NCBI RefSeq assembly: GCF_037120725.1
Contig: NZ_JBBAXC010000011.1
Coordinates: 62,757 to 126,756 of the forward strand
Length of the DNA: 64,000 nucleotides
Direction of reading: 5' to 3'
DNA from: Bacillus spongiae
Lineage (GTDB): Bacteria; Bacillota; Bacilli; Bacillales; Bacillaceae_K
Below are positions 44,771 to 55,518 of the stretch, piece after piece (position 1 is the stretch's first letter; every line of letters starts with the position of its first letter). Both the position numbers and the translations under genes were made by a program. Below the pieces are notes generated by a model that searched no databases, had not been told where the DNA came from, and worked only from the letters and a program-made list of their open reading frames with translations.

Positions 44771-45895
44771 ATGATTAATCAAGATCGAATCGTAAATGAA
44801 TTTTTAGAATTAGTGCAAATTGACTCAGAAACTCGATATGAAGGACATATTTCGAAAGTGTTAAAAGAAAAATTTGAAAGTCTTGGTGTTCTAGTCGTTG
44901 AGGATGATACCATGGAAATTACAGGACATGGTGCGGGTAATTTAATTTGCACATTACCAGCAACAAAAGATGGGGTCGATACGATCTATTTTACGTCACA
45001 TATGGATACGGTCGTACCAGCTAAGTCAGTGAAGCCTATTTTAAAAGAAGACGGCTATATTTATTCTGATGGAACAACGATATTAGGCGCGGATGATAAA
45101 GCTGGTCTCGCCGTAATGTTAGAAGCGGTTCGTGTATTAAAGGAACAAAATATTGCTCACGGTAAAATTGAGTTTATTATTACAGTCGGAGAAGAGTCTG
45201 GATTAGTAGGAGCAAAGGCATTAGACCCATCTTATGTAACGGCGAAGTATGGCTTTGCTTTAGATAGTGATGGAAAAGTTGGAAATATTATTGTCGCTGC
45301 CCCAACACAAGCAAAAGTTAAGGCTGTCATTTATGGGAAAACGGCACATGCTGGAGTAGCACCTGAGAAGGGCGTATCGGCTATTACAATAGCATCAAAA
45401 GCCATTAGCCGAATGCCATTAGGTAGGATCGATGAAGAAACAACAGCAAATATTGGCAGGTTTGCAGGTGGACAAGCAACGAATATCGTTTGTGATCAAG
45501 TCGATATTTTAGCAGAAGCACGCTCGTTAATACCTGGTAAAATGGAAGCTCAAGTAGAGAAAATGAAAGAGGCATTCCATTCAGCGGCAGCTGAAATGGG
45601 GGGAAGTGCTTCTGTTGAAGTTGACATCATGTATCCAGGTTTTAAATTTGCAGACGGCGATGAAGTAGTGGAAGTGGCGAAAAAGGCTGCTGAAAAAATT
45701 GGACGTCCAAGCAGTCTTCAAACAAGTGGAGGCGGAAGCGATGCAAACGTCATTGCAGGCTTCGGGATTCCGACTGTAAACTTAGCAGTAGGATATGAAG
45801 AAATTCATACAACAAATGAAAGAATGCCTGTTCAAGAATTAGTAAAGCTTGCTGAGATGGTTGTTTCTATTGTTGAAGAAGTGACTAGTGCTTAG
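44771..45895 (+). CDS. yqjE: PepT-like M20-family metallopeptidase, YqjE
   Basis: ATG 44771 follows GGAGGG. The 374-residue enzyme has the M20 zinc sites: FTSHMDTVVPA (His, Asp), ILGADDKAGLA, TVGEESGLVGAKAL (general base Glu) and LDSDGKVG, with the late His in EEIHTTNERM. The fold is that of tripeptidase T. It acts in the cytosol, probably on small peptides. A terminator follows. Confidence 0.9.
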   Translation: MINQDRIVNEFLELVQIDSETRYEGHISKVLKEKFESLGVLVVEDDTMEITGHGAGNLICTLPATKDGVDTIYFTSHMDTVVPAKSVKPILKEDGYIYSDGTTILGADDKAGLAVMLEAVRVLKEQNIAHGKIEFIITVGEESGLVGAKALDPSYVTAKYGFALDSDGKVGNIIVAAPTQAKVKAVIYGKTAHAGVAPEKGVSAITIASKAISRMPLGRIDEETTANIGRFAGGQATNIVCDQVDILAEARSLIPGKMEAQVEKMKEAFHSAAAEMGGSASVEVDIMYPGFKFADGDEVVEVAKKAAEKIGRPSSLQTSGGGSDANVIAGFGIPTVNLAVGYEEIHTTNERMPVQELVKLAEMVVSIVEEVTSA

Positions 45896-45981
45896 TGTAA
45901 AGTAGTATTTGGCTTTCCTTGAGGGAGAGGCGCTGAAAACCTTTCAAAAACAATCTAAATAATCGTATCAAATGATACTAC

Positions 45982-46014
45982 AAAACAGTATCGGTATATG
46001 CCGATGCTGTTTTA
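45982..46014 (+). terminator. Terminator of yqjE
   Basis: AAAACAGTATCGG pairs with CCGATGCTGTTTT around a 6-base loop, followed by a T-rich tail. Confidence 0.8.
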
Positions 46015-46024
46015 TTGTTTTTAG

Positions 46025-46960
46025 AGCAAGCAAAAAAAGTAATTCATGAGGCGCAATTATATCGTTACTTACCTCGATACATAGATAAATCTATTAATAA
46101 ATACTGCAATTGTGTGACTGCTATGAAATATTGATGAGGAATGTGAATGTATAGCGAAATGGGGGATGATCAGCAGTTAACAGATTAGAAACATTTATTA
46201 AGGTAATTAGAGATCAATCATACCAAAACGGGAGTACCTAAAACAAAATGATATGGTTTGGAGTAAATGAAAGCGAAGCGGTTAAAAGGTGCCTTACATG
46301 TAAGACCCACATAGTCGGCTTTCGGTAAATCTTTGTCACTCATATTTTGAATGTCCCTATTATATCTACTATCTCCTAGCATGTAAAGCTTCATTTTTAT
46401 ACGTAATTAAGCATTTTTTTGCAGTTTTTTTCAATAAACTGAAGGTTCTTTCCTTAATCATAAACATCCATAGGAGGTTGCCATTAGAACTAAATCTAGA
46501 TTTTATATATAATTTATTTCACATCATGGCATAGAGGCTGAAGAGCTATTATGATGTACCTTATTAAAAAGTATTGGAGGGGTGATGTATGCCAGCCTAA
46601 TGAAAATGGGATCTTATTAATACTTTTGACCTTCATTTACGGATAGGATGATTATTTCAGTTCTGTAGCAAAAAAATCACAATGCGTATCATACAAACTC
46701 CGATTTTAAATCGCTTATAATCCTCAACAGCAAAGTCTTACTGTATTCAACCAACTTCTTGAAAGAACGTAAGAACTATTTCTACCAATACATTTATCCG
46801 AAACTTTATTTGAACGAGGTGATATCGATTAAAGTGCAACTCTTTAACAAATGAACGGAAACGTAATTTTAGATTGACTAAAAAACTGATGAAATGAATT
46901 CGCTTAGTAAATTTTCATTTTGTGATTAAGGAAAGAAATCTACAAAGATTCACTAAATGA
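46025..46960. other. 936-base gap without an intact gene
   Basis: The gap is AT-rich, with stops in all frames. Isolated ribosome-site-like runs (AGGAGG near 46473, GGAGGGG near 46577) lead only to frames of a few codons. Coding DNA seems to have decayed here; nothing is recognised. The synteny with B. subtilis is interrupted at this point. Confidence 0.4.
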
Positions 46961-46978
46961 ATGGAGGAGAAGAACAAT

Positions 46979-47221
46979 ATGAAAAAATATTATATTGAAT
47001 TGCCGTACATTGCGGTTTTAAAAGTTGAAGTTAACGCAGAAACAGAGGAAGAAGCACTTGAAAAGTTAGCGGAGGCAGATAAAGAAGAAGTATATAATGG
47101 GAATATTGATGATATCTCTTATATTGATGAAGATTGGAATTATCATGAACAAGTAGCACAAAGTAATATTTCTAATGTAATTCAGTATGATATGTTTATT
47201 GAGGAAGTAGAAGAAGATTAA
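46979..47221 (+). CDS. Small acidic protein of unknown function
   Basis: Start chosen at ATG 46979 behind GGAGGAGAAG; an in-frame ATG at 46961 lies before that site. The 80-residue product is very acidic, opens KKYYIELPYIAVLKVEVNAETEEEALEKLAEA and contains paired Tyr/Asp stretches. The beta-strand then helix pattern resembles small DpnD/PcfM-like domains, but I cannot confirm a family. A hairpin terminator follows. Confidence 0.6.
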   Translation: MKKYYIELPYIAVLKVEVNAETEEEALEKLAEADKEEVYNGNIDDISYIDEDWNYHEQVAQSNISNVIQYDMFIEEVEED

Positions 47222-47268
47222 GATAAGTTAGTTTGATACTTACTAAAATGAATGCAAAGCACTACCAG

Positions 47269-47331
47269 AAAATAGGGGCGTTGCAAGCTCCGATTGCTTA
47301 TCGGCTGATCATAGCGCTTCCTATTTTTTAT
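47269..47331 (+). terminator. Terminator after the small acidic protein
   Basis: AAATAGGGGCG pairs imperfectly with CGCTTCCTATTT, with an inner AGCTCCGAT/ATCGGCT stem, followed by T6. Confidence 0.75.
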
Positions 47332-47408
47332 TCAATGTGATGAAAAATATGGTATTCTTATAATAGAAAAGGAAGGCAATAATGAAAGTCATAATAGGAG
47401 GGTTACTC

Positions 47409-47882
47409 ATGAGTGAAGATCAAAAAATTGTCGTTTTTCAATCAGGGAGTGAAGAGTACGCTTTTCCGATTGAGCATGTCATGTCAATTGAGAAAGTAAC
47501 CACTATCAATCCTATCCCACATTTACCAGCCTATGTACGTGGAATGGTTGATATTCGAAATGAGTTGGTCCCTGTGCTTGATTTTGAGCAGATTCTGTAT
47601 GGGTCACCTGCAAAGGTGGAAGATGCACGAATCATTGTTATACAGACAGAGGGACTTTTCTCTTTTGGCGTGATGGTTAAAGAGGCAAAAGAAATCATTG
47701 ATATTTTAAAAGACCAAATTAAGCAAGTCAGCTTACTAGCTTATTCCCAAACAAAGTATTTTACAGGAATTGTGCATCTAGAAGATCGTTTAATTACCTT
47801 TGTTGATGCCGACATTTTGGTACAAAGCTTAGGTGGAATGAAAGAAATCGAAGCTTATTTAGAAGAAACTGTAAAGGTGTAA
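47409..47882 (+). CDS. CheW-like chemotaxis coupling protein
   Basis: Start chosen at ATG 47409 behind AGGAGGG; the frame reaches up to 47382. The 157-residue product is a single CheW domain: IVVFQSGSEEYAFPIEHVMSI, INPIPHLPAYVRGMVDIRNELVPVLDF and ILVQSL near the end. It couples receptors to CheA at the membrane. No other chemotaxis gene is nearby, so it is a solitary copy. Confidence 0.88.
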   Translation: MSEDQKIVVFQSGSEEYAFPIEHVMSIEKVTTINPIPHLPAYVRGMVDIRNELVPVLDFEQILYGSPAKVEDARIIVIQTEGLFSFGVMVKEAKEIIDILKDQIKQVSLLAYSQTKYFTGIVHLEDRLITFVDADILVQSLGGMKEIEAYLEETVKV

Positions 47883-47884
47883 GG

Positions 47885-47911
47885 GCATGCTCTGAATGAG
47901 ACATGCTTTTT
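47885..47911 (+). terminator. Terminator of the cheW-like gene
   Basis: GCATG-CTC pairs with GAG-A-CATGC (one bulge) followed by T5. Confidence 0.75.
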
Positions 47912-47951
47912 CTATTTACCATTATATACGATAGATAAGGTGAGAAAGAAG

Positions 47952-49205
47952 ATGAAGCAATATTATCCGAAAAGCGGAAGGGTTATTCTTCATGTTGATA
48001 TGAATAGTTTTTATGCTTCTGTTGAAATGGCATATGATCCTACCTTAAAAGGTAAGCCAATTGCAATAGCAGGGGACCCTGAAGAAAGAAGAGGAATCAT
48101 TGTAACGTGTAGCTATGAGGCAAGAAGACTCGGTGTTAAAACGACGATGTCTGTTTGGGAGGCACAAAAACGTTGTCCTGACTTGATTCTTTTACGTCCT
48201 AATTTTGACCGTTACCAAAAAGCCTCGAAAGCTATGTTCGATGTACTTCGACAATATACAAAACTTGTTGAACCAGTGTCCATCGATGAAGGCTATATGG
48301 ATATAACAGAAAGCTTTGAATTAGGGAGCCCCCTTGAGATTGCTAACTCGATTCAAAAGAGGCTGCAAGATCAGCTGGATTTACCATGTAGTATTGGAAT
48401 TGCTCCTAATAAGTTTTTAGCGAAAATGGCTTCTGATATGAAAAAGCCGTTAGGTATTACGGTGCTACGAAAACGAGATATCCCTGTGAAATTATGGCCC
48501 CTTCCAGTGCAAGAAATGCATGGTGTGGGTGAAAAGACAGCAAAAAAATTAAAAACGATTAACATTGAGACGATTAAACAAATGGCTAAAGCGGATGATA
48601 TTAAACTTAAGGGATTATTAGGGATAAATGGTCCGCGCTTAAAGAAACGTGCTAACGGAGAGGATGAACGAACAGTTGATCCAGATTCGATAAATGATTT
48701 TAAATCAGTTGGGAACTCTATGACATTACCGAGGGACGTTAGTAATCAGCAAGAGCTTTTACATCATTTAAATCAATTGGCAGGAAAAGTGGCAAGCCGT
48801 CTTCAATCGAAAGACCTCGTTGCGCAATCGATAACCATTATAATTCGTTTTAAAAATCGCGAATCGATAACGAGGAGTAAAAAGCAAACAAATTATTTGT
48901 CTAAGAAAGAGGAAATCCTTGCTGCTGCTAAAGAGTTGTTTTTACAGCATTGGAATGGAAATGCTGTTCGATTACTAGGGATTACAACGAATGATTTAGT
49001 AGAGAAAGAAGGAGCGATTAAACAGTTAGATTTATTTTCATATGAAAAAGAGGCAAAGGCTGAACCCCTTTTTAAGGCGATGGATGACTTGCGAAATAAA
49101 TTTGGAAACGACATTGTCCAAAAAGGTATGAAAATTCGTGATAAAGAAACAACATCAAAGGAAGAGGGAACAAGTTTTAATAAAGATTTTTTGAGAGATA
49201 ATTAA
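47952..49205 (+). CDS. polY1: Y-family DNA polymerase IV (PolY1/YqjH)
   Basis: Start chosen at ATG 47952, eight bases after AAGGTGAG. The 417-residue enzyme has the catalytic residues of DinB polymerases: LHVDMNSFYASVE (Asp 16) and SIDEGYMD (Asp 112, Glu 113), the helix-hairpin-helix GVGEKTAKKLK and a C-terminal beta-clamp motif QLDLF. It performs translesion DNA synthesis. It corresponds to YqjH of B. subtilis, next to gndA as there. Confidence 0.92.
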   Translation: MKQYYPKSGRVILHVDMNSFYASVEMAYDPTLKGKPIAIAGDPEERRGIIVTCSYEARRLGVKTTMSVWEAQKRCPDLILLRPNFDRYQKASKAMFDVLRQYTKLVEPVSIDEGYMDITESFELGSPLEIANSIQKRLQDQLDLPCSIGIAPNKFLAKMASDMKKPLGITVLRKRDIPVKLWPLPVQEMHGVGEKTAKKLKTINIETIKQMAKADDIKLKGLLGINGPRLKKRANGEDERTVDPDSINDFKSVGNSMTLPRDVSNQQELLHHLNQLAGKVASRLQSKDLVAQSITIIIRFKNRESITRSKKQTNYLSKKEEILAAAKELFLQHWNGNAVRLLGITTNDLVEKEGAIKQLDLFSYEKEAKAEPLFKAMDDLRNKFGNDIVQKGMKIRDKETTSKEEGTSFNKDFLRDN

Positions 49206-49335
49206 TAGCTCTGGTCATAATAGGAAAGTAGATCATTTCACAGCGTATTATTTGAAACTTGGTTTGAACCTTGTTACAGTATAAGAATCATGTTCATCAT
49301 TGAACAATCTTTATTCACGAAGGGAATGTTTTTAA

Positions 49336-50748
49336 ATGGCTACACAACAAATCGGTGTCATCGGTTTAGCAGTAATGGGAAAAAACTTAGCATGGAATAT
49401 TGAAAGTAGAGGGTATTCAGTATCTGTATACAATCGTTCCAATGAAAAGACCGAGCAAATGATGCTTGAATCAAACGGGAAAAATATTCACCCAACTTAT
49501 AGTATCGAGGAATTTGTTCAGTCTTTAGAAACACCAAGAAAAATTCTTCTTATGGTTAAAGCTGGAGGAGCGACGGATGCGACGATTGAACAACTTATTC
49601 CACACTTGGATAAAGGAGATATAATTATTGATGGTGGAAACACCTTTTTTGAAGATACAATTAGACGAAATAAAAAGCTAAGTGAACTAGGCTTTCATTT
49701 TATAGGAACAGGTGTTTCTGGTGGAGAAGAAGGGGCACTAACAGGTCCATCAATCATGCCAGGTGGTCAAAAAGAAGCATATGATTTAGTTGCTCCTATA
49801 TTAAAAGATATCGCAGCCAAAGTGAATGGGGAGCCGTGTACGACCTACATAGGTCCTGATGGTGCCGGGCATTATGTGAAGATGGTACATAACGGAATTG
49901 AGTATGGTGATATGCAATTAATTGCTGAATCCTATTCTATAATGAAACATGTTTTAGGTTTATCAGCTGAGGAACTTCATGAAGTATTCTCAGACTGGAA
50001 TAAAGGAGAGTTGGACTCCTATTTAATCGAAATTACCGCCGATATTTTCACCAAAGTAGATGAGGAAACGGGTAAGCCACTTGTTGATGTGATCCTTGAT
50101 AAAGCTGGTCAAAAAGGAACTGGAAAGTGGACAAGTCAAAGTGCTCTAGACCTAGGGGTTTCTCTCCCAATCATTACAGAATCTGTTTTTGCAAGATTTA
50201 TATCTGCAATAAAAGAGGAGCGCGTAAAAGCGAGTCAAGTGTTGAAAGGTCCTAAAGCGGAAAACTTCCAGGGGGATAAGCAAGCTGTCATTGAATCCAT
50301 TAGAAAAGCACTTTACATGAGTAAAATTTGTTCCTATGCCCAAGGCTTTGCCCAAATGAAGGCAGCATCAGATGATCATGGTTGGGATATAAGCTACGGA
50401 GAGATTGCGATGATCTTCCGAGGAGGCTGTATCATTCGTGCCCAATTTCTACAAAAGATTAAAGAAGCATATGATCGAGATGCTGACCTACCGAATTTAT
50501 TGCTTGATCCATACTTTAAAGGTGTCGTTGAGAACTATCAATCAGCCCTTCGCGAAGTGATTGCCGTCGCAATTCAAAATGGTGTTCCTGTACCATCTTT
50601 CTCAGCAGCATTGGCTTACTTTGATAGCTACCGTGCTGAAACGTTACCAGCGAATCTAATTCAAGCTCAACGAGATTACTTTGGTGCCCATACGTATCAG
50701 CGTGTTGATAAAGAAGGGATTTTCCATACTGAATGGATGGAGAAATAA
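49336..50748 (+). CDS. gndA: 6-phosphogluconate dehydrogenase (decarboxylating)
   Basis: The 470-residue protein opens with the Rossmann motif [22 protein letters not shown] and has [40 protein letters not shown] and the catalytic Lys in VKMVHNG. NADP is likely from the NRS turn. It gives ribulose-5-phosphate in the oxidative pentose-phosphate path. It corresponds to YqjI/GndA; zwf is nearby on the opposite strand. A terminator follows. Confidence 0.95.
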   Translation: MATQQIGVIGLAVMGKNLAWNIESRGYSVSVYNRSNEKTEQMMLESNGKNIHPTYSIEEFVQSLETPRKILLMVKAGGATDATIEQLIPHLDKGDIIIDGGNTFFEDTIRRNKKLSELGFHFIGTGVSGGEEGALTGPSIMPGGQKEAYDLVAPILKDIAAKVNGEPCTTYIGPDGAGHYVKMVHNGIEYGDMQLIAESYSIMKHVLGLSAEELHEVFSDWNKGELDSYLIEITADIFTKVDEETGKPLVDVILDKAGQKGTGKWTSQSALDLGVSLPIITESVFARFISAIKEERVKASQVLKGPKAENFQGDKQAVIESIRKALYMSKICSYAQGFAQMKAASDDHGWDISYGEIAMIFRGGCIIRAQFLQKIKEAYDRDADLPNLLLDPYFKGVVENYQSALREVIAVAIQNGVPVPSFSAALAYFDSYRAETLPANLIQAQRDYFGAHTYQRVDKEGIFHTEWMEK

Positions 50749-50778
50749 GTTCATTTTGTTCTCCTTAGGTGTCAATTT

Positions 50779-50822
50779 AAGCTACACGAATTCAGTAAAA
50801 ACTGATTTTGTGTAGCTTTTTT
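50779..50822 (+). terminator. Terminator of gndA
   Basis: AAGCTACAC pairs with GTGTAGCTT, with an inner CAGT/ACTG stem, followed by T5-6. Confidence 0.9.
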
Positions 50823-50999
50823 AGGCGCGGCTTTATTTACATTTAACTATTGTCCCACTAACAAAAAAGAATCCACTTTGATTGAATGGATTAAACTCTT
50901 TATAAAAGTTTGGATCAATTTTTAAGTTGAAAGAACTTGTCATATGATTTTCTATTAACGTCCCTAGTACTTAATTTACGGTTTATCATTGGTTTTAGA

Positions 51000-51305
51000 T
51001 CAATATTTGATACCTTCCATAGCCCTTTCAATATCATCCATATCATCTTCTCCAAGTGTATCATCAAATTTCTCTGATAATATCGTTCTAATTGTAGCTA
51101 GTCTATTCGCCACTTTCCAATCATCAATAAAGTGTGTTGTTTCTTTTTCGTATTCAGCTCTATGCTGTGCTTCTCCATCTTCTAAAAATTTCTCACCGAA
51201 GTAAGAACCCATCTTATGTAATGAAATTAAAATAAGCTCTACCTCTTTTAGAGCATCAATTATTCTTTCGCCTGAATATGTAATGCTTTTATTTTTTTCT
51301 AACAT
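51000..51305 (-). CDS. Small helical protein of unknown function
   Basis: ATG 51305 follows AAGGAG. The 101-residue product is charged and predicted to be all helical (for example ERIIDALKEVELILISLHKMGSY and KVANRLATIRTILSEKFDD). No family is recognised. It stands alone between gndA and the cyclase/zwf pair. Confidence 0.55.
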   Translation of the reverse strand: MLEKNKSITYSGERIIDALKEVELILISLHKMGSYFGEKFLEDGEAQHRAEYEKETTHFIDDWKVANRLATIRTILSEKFDDTLGEDDMDDIERAMEGIKY

Positions 51306-51718
51306 TCATTAACACTCCTTAGAGTTCTTGTGCGATTTCACAACAAGTCCTTCTATAATGCTGAATAGTTCTAGTAACTTCCTTATATTAGCATACAAGT
51401 GATTTTCGTTACTCCACAATAGGGCTTTTTATTAATTATCCGTTCTTTTTTCGACCTTATAGTTCTAACTGAAAAATAGCCTTTAGACTAAAGGGTAACA
51501 TAAAACAGTGTAACATTATTTCAATTCCACAAAGGGGGGAGTAGCTTTTCACATATATATAGAAGGAAAGCATTCTTCTATTAAATATATGCATTTTTTG
51601 TTATAGCAAATATTAAATAAGCATAATAATGGTGAAAATGTATTGAGGGAAAGAATAATTAATCTGAAAATAGAATTTTTAGGTACTGAATCCTTGAAAA
51701 GAAAGGAATCGACTTATA
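51306..51718. other. Intergenic region with one hairpin
   Basis: No gene is supported. A hairpin at about 51553-51590 (ATATATAGAAG with CTTCTATTAAATATAT) followed by T6 may be a plus-strand terminator of an unseen transcript. Confidence 0.35.
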
Positions 51719-51753
51719 CAAAAAACACACACAGTGACAGTCACTGTGTGTGT
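51719..51753 (-). terminator. Terminator of the zwf-cyclase operon
   Basis: A 14-bp perfect palindrome (51725-51738 with 51740-51753) of mostly CA/TG repeats, followed on the minus strand by T5-6. Confidence 0.85.
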
Positions 51754-51781
51754 TCGAGTCTCGTGCAGGTTCATTTACCGT

Positions 51782-52396
51782 TTACATCTTGTCCATTAGT
51801 AAAATTCGCGCTGGTGATGCATCTGTTCCTTGGATTTTTAAAGGAGCAGCAACCATAAAATATTCGCCTGCTTCGATATCTTCTAACTGTAGTCCTTCAA
51901 CGATGATAATATTATTGCTCATTAATGTTCGATGAGTAGGGTGGCCGTCTTGTGCACGCTCGATGCCAAGAGAGTCAATTCCTACTCCAGAAATGCCTTT
52001 TTCAACAAGAAATTGAGCAGCATCTTCTGCAACATAAATAAATTCAACGTTAAACTCTTTGTCAAAAGAATTTTTCGTTTTTAATAATATAAAATCATCT
52101 TTTTCTATATTTAATGAGGAGATATCTTGTTTTGAGATTTTACCTTCTGCTTTTGTCAAATCTAACACTTTTATATTTCGAACCAATTCTTCAATCCCAA
52201 TCGTTTCAATCGTTTCACCATCATTAATCATGTGTAACGGTGCATCGACATGTGTTCCTGTGTGTACGTCTAGTGAAATACGAGATTCCGTCACATGACC
52301 GTTAGTTTCTGTAGAAATAGCTGGTTGTTTTTTAGGGTAGTTCTTCCATACTGGCATGCCAGTATAAATTGGTGCTGTAATATCATAAATTTTCAT
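51782..52396 (-). CDS. Cyclase/arylformamidase (KynB-like) family metal-dependent hydrolase
   Basis: Start chosen at ATG 52396 after GGGAGAAAGGAACG; the frame reaches 52423. The 204-residue product has the family metal site DVHTGTHVDAPLHM and the catalytic-region phrases IYDITAPIYTGMPVW and GVGIDSLGIE. The family hydrolyses N-formylkynurenine, lactones or cyclic amides. No kyn gene is nearby. It follows zwf by 20 bases on the same strand, so a role in the metabolism of a sugar-derived lactone is possible, but this is inference only. Confidence 0.8.
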   Translation of the reverse strand: MKIYDITAPIYTGMPVWKNYPKKQPAISTETNGHVTESRISLDVHTGTHVDAPLHMINDGETIETIGIEELVRNIKVLDLTKAEGKISKQDISSLNIEKDDFILLKTKNSFDKEFNVEFIYVAEDAAQFLVEKGISGVGIDSLGIERAQDGHPTHRTLMSNNIIIVEGLQLEDIEAGEYFMVAAPLKIQGTDASPARILLMDKM

Positions 52397-52416
52397 TGTT
52401 TTCGTTCCTTTCTCCC

Positions 52417-53919
52417 TTAACATTTATCTACTTCTAGGTTATGGATAGGCCACCAGAAGAAGTTGTCTTTTTCTAGTAAATCATCAGCTGCTTTAGGCCC
52501 CATAGAGCCTGAAGCATAGTTAGGAAAGCTTTTTTCTTCCGTTCTTTCCCAGTATTCAGAAATTTTATCTACAAAGCTCCAAGAAAGCTTTACTTCATCC
52601 CAATGAGTAAAGTTTGTTGCATCACCTAGCATACAATCATGAAGAAGTTTTTCATATGCTTCTGGCGTGTTCATGCCATGAATACCTGTATTAGAATAGC
52701 TTAATTTTACTGTCTTTGTTTTCAATTTATCGCCAGAATGTTTTGCATTTAAGTGAAGGGTAATCCCTTCTTCTGGTTGAATATGAATGACTAGTAAATT
52801 TGGAGCGAGTGGTTCTTCTGGATTGTAATACAAGTTCATTGGAATGTCTTTAAATTGTACGACAATTTTTGTGGCTTTAGAGGACATACGTTTTCCAGTA
52901 CGAATGTAGAAAGGTACGCCAGCCCAGCGGAAATTATCAATCATTAGTTTCCCAGCCACATACGTTTCCGTATTTGATTCTGGGTCTACATTGACTTCAT
53001 CTCGGTATCCTGTTAAATCCCCTTCGGTGATGCTCCCTTTATCGTATTGTCCACGAACAAAGTAGTCTTCAATCTCTTCTCCTTCAATTGGTCGAAGAGC
53101 ACGGAACACTTTTACTTTTTCACTACGGACTTCATCTGTCGTTAAACGTATTGGGGGTTCCATAGCAAGAAGAGCAACCATTTGTAGCATATGGTTTTGA
53201 ACCATATCTCGTAATGCACCACTTTTTTCATAATATCTTCCACGTTCTTCTACTCCTAGTGTTTCGCTAGAAGTAACTTGAATATTAGAAATATAGCGGT
53301 TGTTCCAAAGTGGTTCGAATAATGCATTGGCAAATCGAATAACTTCTATATTTTGAACCATATCTTTTCCTAAATAATGGTCAATTCGATAGATGTCATC
53401 TTCAATAAATGCTTCACGAATTTGAGTATTTAGCTTTTCGGCAGAAGGTAAGTTATGTCCAAATGGTTTTTCGATGACTAAACGATGGAAGCCATTTGTG
53501 TCCTTTAATCCTTCTGATTTTAAATGGTCTGTAATCGTCCCAAAAAATTCAGGCGCCATAGCTAAATAGAAAATTCGATTTCCTTGAAGTTCATATTTCG
53601 TATCTAATTGGTCAGCTAATTCTTTTAACTTTATGTATGATTCAGAGTTCGAAACATCATGTGGTTGATAGTAGAAATGAGAAATAAATTCCTCAATATC
53701 TTCGCTTTGACCAATCGATGTTAAAACAGAGTCTCTCACATGTGATTGAAACGTTTCATGTGTCCAGTCTCTTCGTGCGACGCCAACGACCGCAAATTTC
53801 TTAGAAATTCTACCTTTTCTAAATAAATGAAATAACGAAGGGAATAGCTTTCGTTTGGCTAAGTCTCCTGTTGCACCAAATATCATAATGAGACTAGCAG
53901 GTGTACCGTTATTGTTCAC
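52417..53919 (-). CDS. zwf: Glucose-6-phosphate 1-dehydrogenase
   Basis: GTG 53919 follows GTGAGG. The 500-residue enzyme has the coenzyme motif GATGDLAKRK (residues 15-24) and the substrate/catalytic motif RIDHYLGKD (178-186). It oxidises glucose-6-phosphate to 6-phosphogluconolactone with NADP. It is separated from gndA by about 1.7 kb and has the reverse orientation, roughly as in B. subtilis. A cyclase-family hydrolase follows in the same operon. Confidence 0.95.
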   Translation of the reverse strand: MNNNGTPASLIMIFGATGDLAKRKLFPSLFHLFRKGRISKKFAVVGVARRDWTHETFQSHVRDSVLTSIGQSEDIEEFISHFYYQPHDVSNSESYIKLKELADQLDTKYELQGNRIFYLAMAPEFFGTITDHLKSEGLKDTNGFHRLVIEKPFGHNLPSAEKLNTQIREAFIEDDIYRIDHYLGKDMVQNIEVIRFANALFEPLWNNRYISNIQVTSSETLGVEERGRYYEKSGALRDMVQNHMLQMVALLAMEPPIRLTTDEVRSEKVKVFRALRPIEGEEIEDYFVRGQYDKGSITEGDLTGYRDEVNVDPESNTETYVAGKLMIDNFRWAGVPFYIRTGKRMSSKATKIVVQFKDIPMNLYYNPEEPLAPNLLVIHIQPEEGITLHLNAKHSGDKLKTKTVKLSYSNTGIHGMNTPEAYEKLLHDCMLGDATNFTHWDEVKLSWSFVDKISEYWERTEEKSFPNYASGSMGPKAADDLLEKDNFFWWPIHNLEVDKC

Positions 53920-54437
53920 AATTAGGACCTCACTTTTTATTCATTCATTACATCTGCGCTCCTTAAATAGGATAGCACTTTTCTTATATAAAATCACTTT
54001 ACTGATTCAATATTTTAGCCATTTTGAACGTACTATGCAACCAATATGCAACAGACCTTTATGAATTCTAAAGGAAGTATAGTGAAAGGAGAAAGGGTCA
54101 TGACCGAGGTGTAAAATTGTAGATGCTCGTATTTCGTACGGAAGAGTATTTTAAAGATAATATGATCTCCTATCGGTATTACTTGATTTAGTAGGCCAGT
54201 CATTCATAATATGTGTGAAAGTAGTGTATATAATGCAGGAGAAGTATAACGATCTGCAGAAGCATTCATGTATGGCACGGAGTTTCTAGCATTGCTTTCC
54301 ATAAATATAGTAGGTGGTTTTTCTCTAGTTCTATTGAAAATTGAAGATGTGAATGGATATCTTTGATAGTAGAGGAGATTACGCTATAAAATAGGTAGGG
54401 ATAAACGTTAAAAATCAAAAGGTATGGTATGATGACG
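53920..54437. other. Intergenic region between zwf and rnz
   Basis: A strong AAAGGAG site near 54088 is followed by an ATG frame of only four codons, and a frame from 54122 (MLVFRTEEYFKDN...) stops after 22 codons. These may be remnants of one broken small gene. Nothing else is seen. Confidence 0.3.
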
Positions 54438-54454
54438 AGGAAGGAGTGAGAAAG

Positions 54455-55384
54455 ATGGAACTACTTTTTTTAGGAACAGGAGCAGGAGTGCCAGCCAAGT
54501 TGAGAAATGTGTCTGCTGTAGCTTTAAAGCTTCTTCAAGAGCGCGGGGCTGTTTGGCTTTTTGATTGTGGAGAAGCGACACAGCATCAAATATTACATAC
54601 TCGTTTAAAACCCAGAAGAATTGAAAAGATATTTATTACTCACTTACATGGTGACCATATCTATGGATTGCCGGGGCTACTCGGGAGTCGCTCTTTCCAA
54701 GGAGGAAAAGAAGGAGTCACCGTTTATGGACCGAAAGGATTGAAAGAATTTATAACGGTGACACTCTCCGTTAGCAAAACGCATTTACAATACCCTTTAA
54801 ATATAATGGAAATCGAAGAAGGCATTCTATTTGAAGATAAGGATTTTATTGTCGAAGCCAAAAAGCTAGACCATGGCATTGACTCGTATGGTTATCGCAT
54901 TCAAGAAAAAGAGCGACCAGGACCGTTGCTTGTAGAAAAACTAAAAGAGCAAGGCATGATGCCTGGACCGTATTACCGTGAGCTTAAAGAAGGAAAAAAA
55001 GTGGTTTTAGAAAATGGGTCCGTCATCAACGGGGTTGATTATTTAGGTGACAGTCAAAAGGGAAGGGTTGTAACGATATTGGGTGATACAAGACCATGTA
55101 CTGCAGCCCTTCAATTAGCAGAAGATGCAGATGTTCTCGTTCATGAAGCTACATTTGCAGATGGGAATGAAGAGATGGCTTGGGAGTATTATCATTCAAC
55201 GATTTCTCAAGCTGTTGATATCGCAAAAAAATCCAACGCGAAGCTGCTTTTGCTCACTCATATTAGCTCTCGTTATACAGAGGAGGACGGTCGTCAATTA
55301 GAGGCAGAAGCAAAGCAGCTATTTGACAATTGTGTGATTGCCTCTGATTTTTTGGAGGTAAAGGTTCCTTTACAGACAGAGTAA
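54455..55384 (+). CDS. rnz: Ribonuclease Z
   Basis: Start chosen at ATG 54455 behind AGGAAGGAG; the GTG at 54446 is within that site. The 309-residue enzyme opens [15 protein letters not shown] and has the zinc motif THLHGDH (residues 62-68), the exosite arm [13 protein letters not shown] and [10 protein letters not shown]. It trims the 3' end of tRNA precursors. It corresponds to YqjK of B. subtilis. Confidence 0.95.
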   Translation: MELLFLGTGAGVPAKLRNVSAVALKLLQERGAVWLFDCGEATQHQILHTRLKPRRIEKIFITHLHGDHIYGLPGLLGSRSFQGGKEGVTVYGPKGLKEFITVTLSVSKTHLQYPLNIMEIEEGILFEDKDFIVEAKKLDHGIDSYGYRIQEKERPGPLLVEKLKEQGMMPGPYYRELKEGKKVVLENGSVINGVDYLGDSQKGRVVTILGDTRPCTAALQLAEDADVLVHEATFADGNEEMAWEYYHSTISQAVDIAKKSNAKLLLLTHISSRYTEEDGRQLEAEAKQLFDNCVIASDFLEVKVPLQTE

Positions 55385-55518
55385 AGGTATACGGTATTAA
55401 AGTTGTGACGAAAGAAGAATGGGAGCCATCTTCTTTCGTCACAGTCTTTTTTACTGAATGTTTGTTAAAATAGGTATTTTATTTTTGTGGGGGGATGTAG
55501 GAAAATGTAACTAAAAAT

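Noticed and set aside
46025..46960. Hidden small genes in the largest gap
   Set aside because: The ribosome-site-like runs lead to frames of only a few codons, with stops in all frames.
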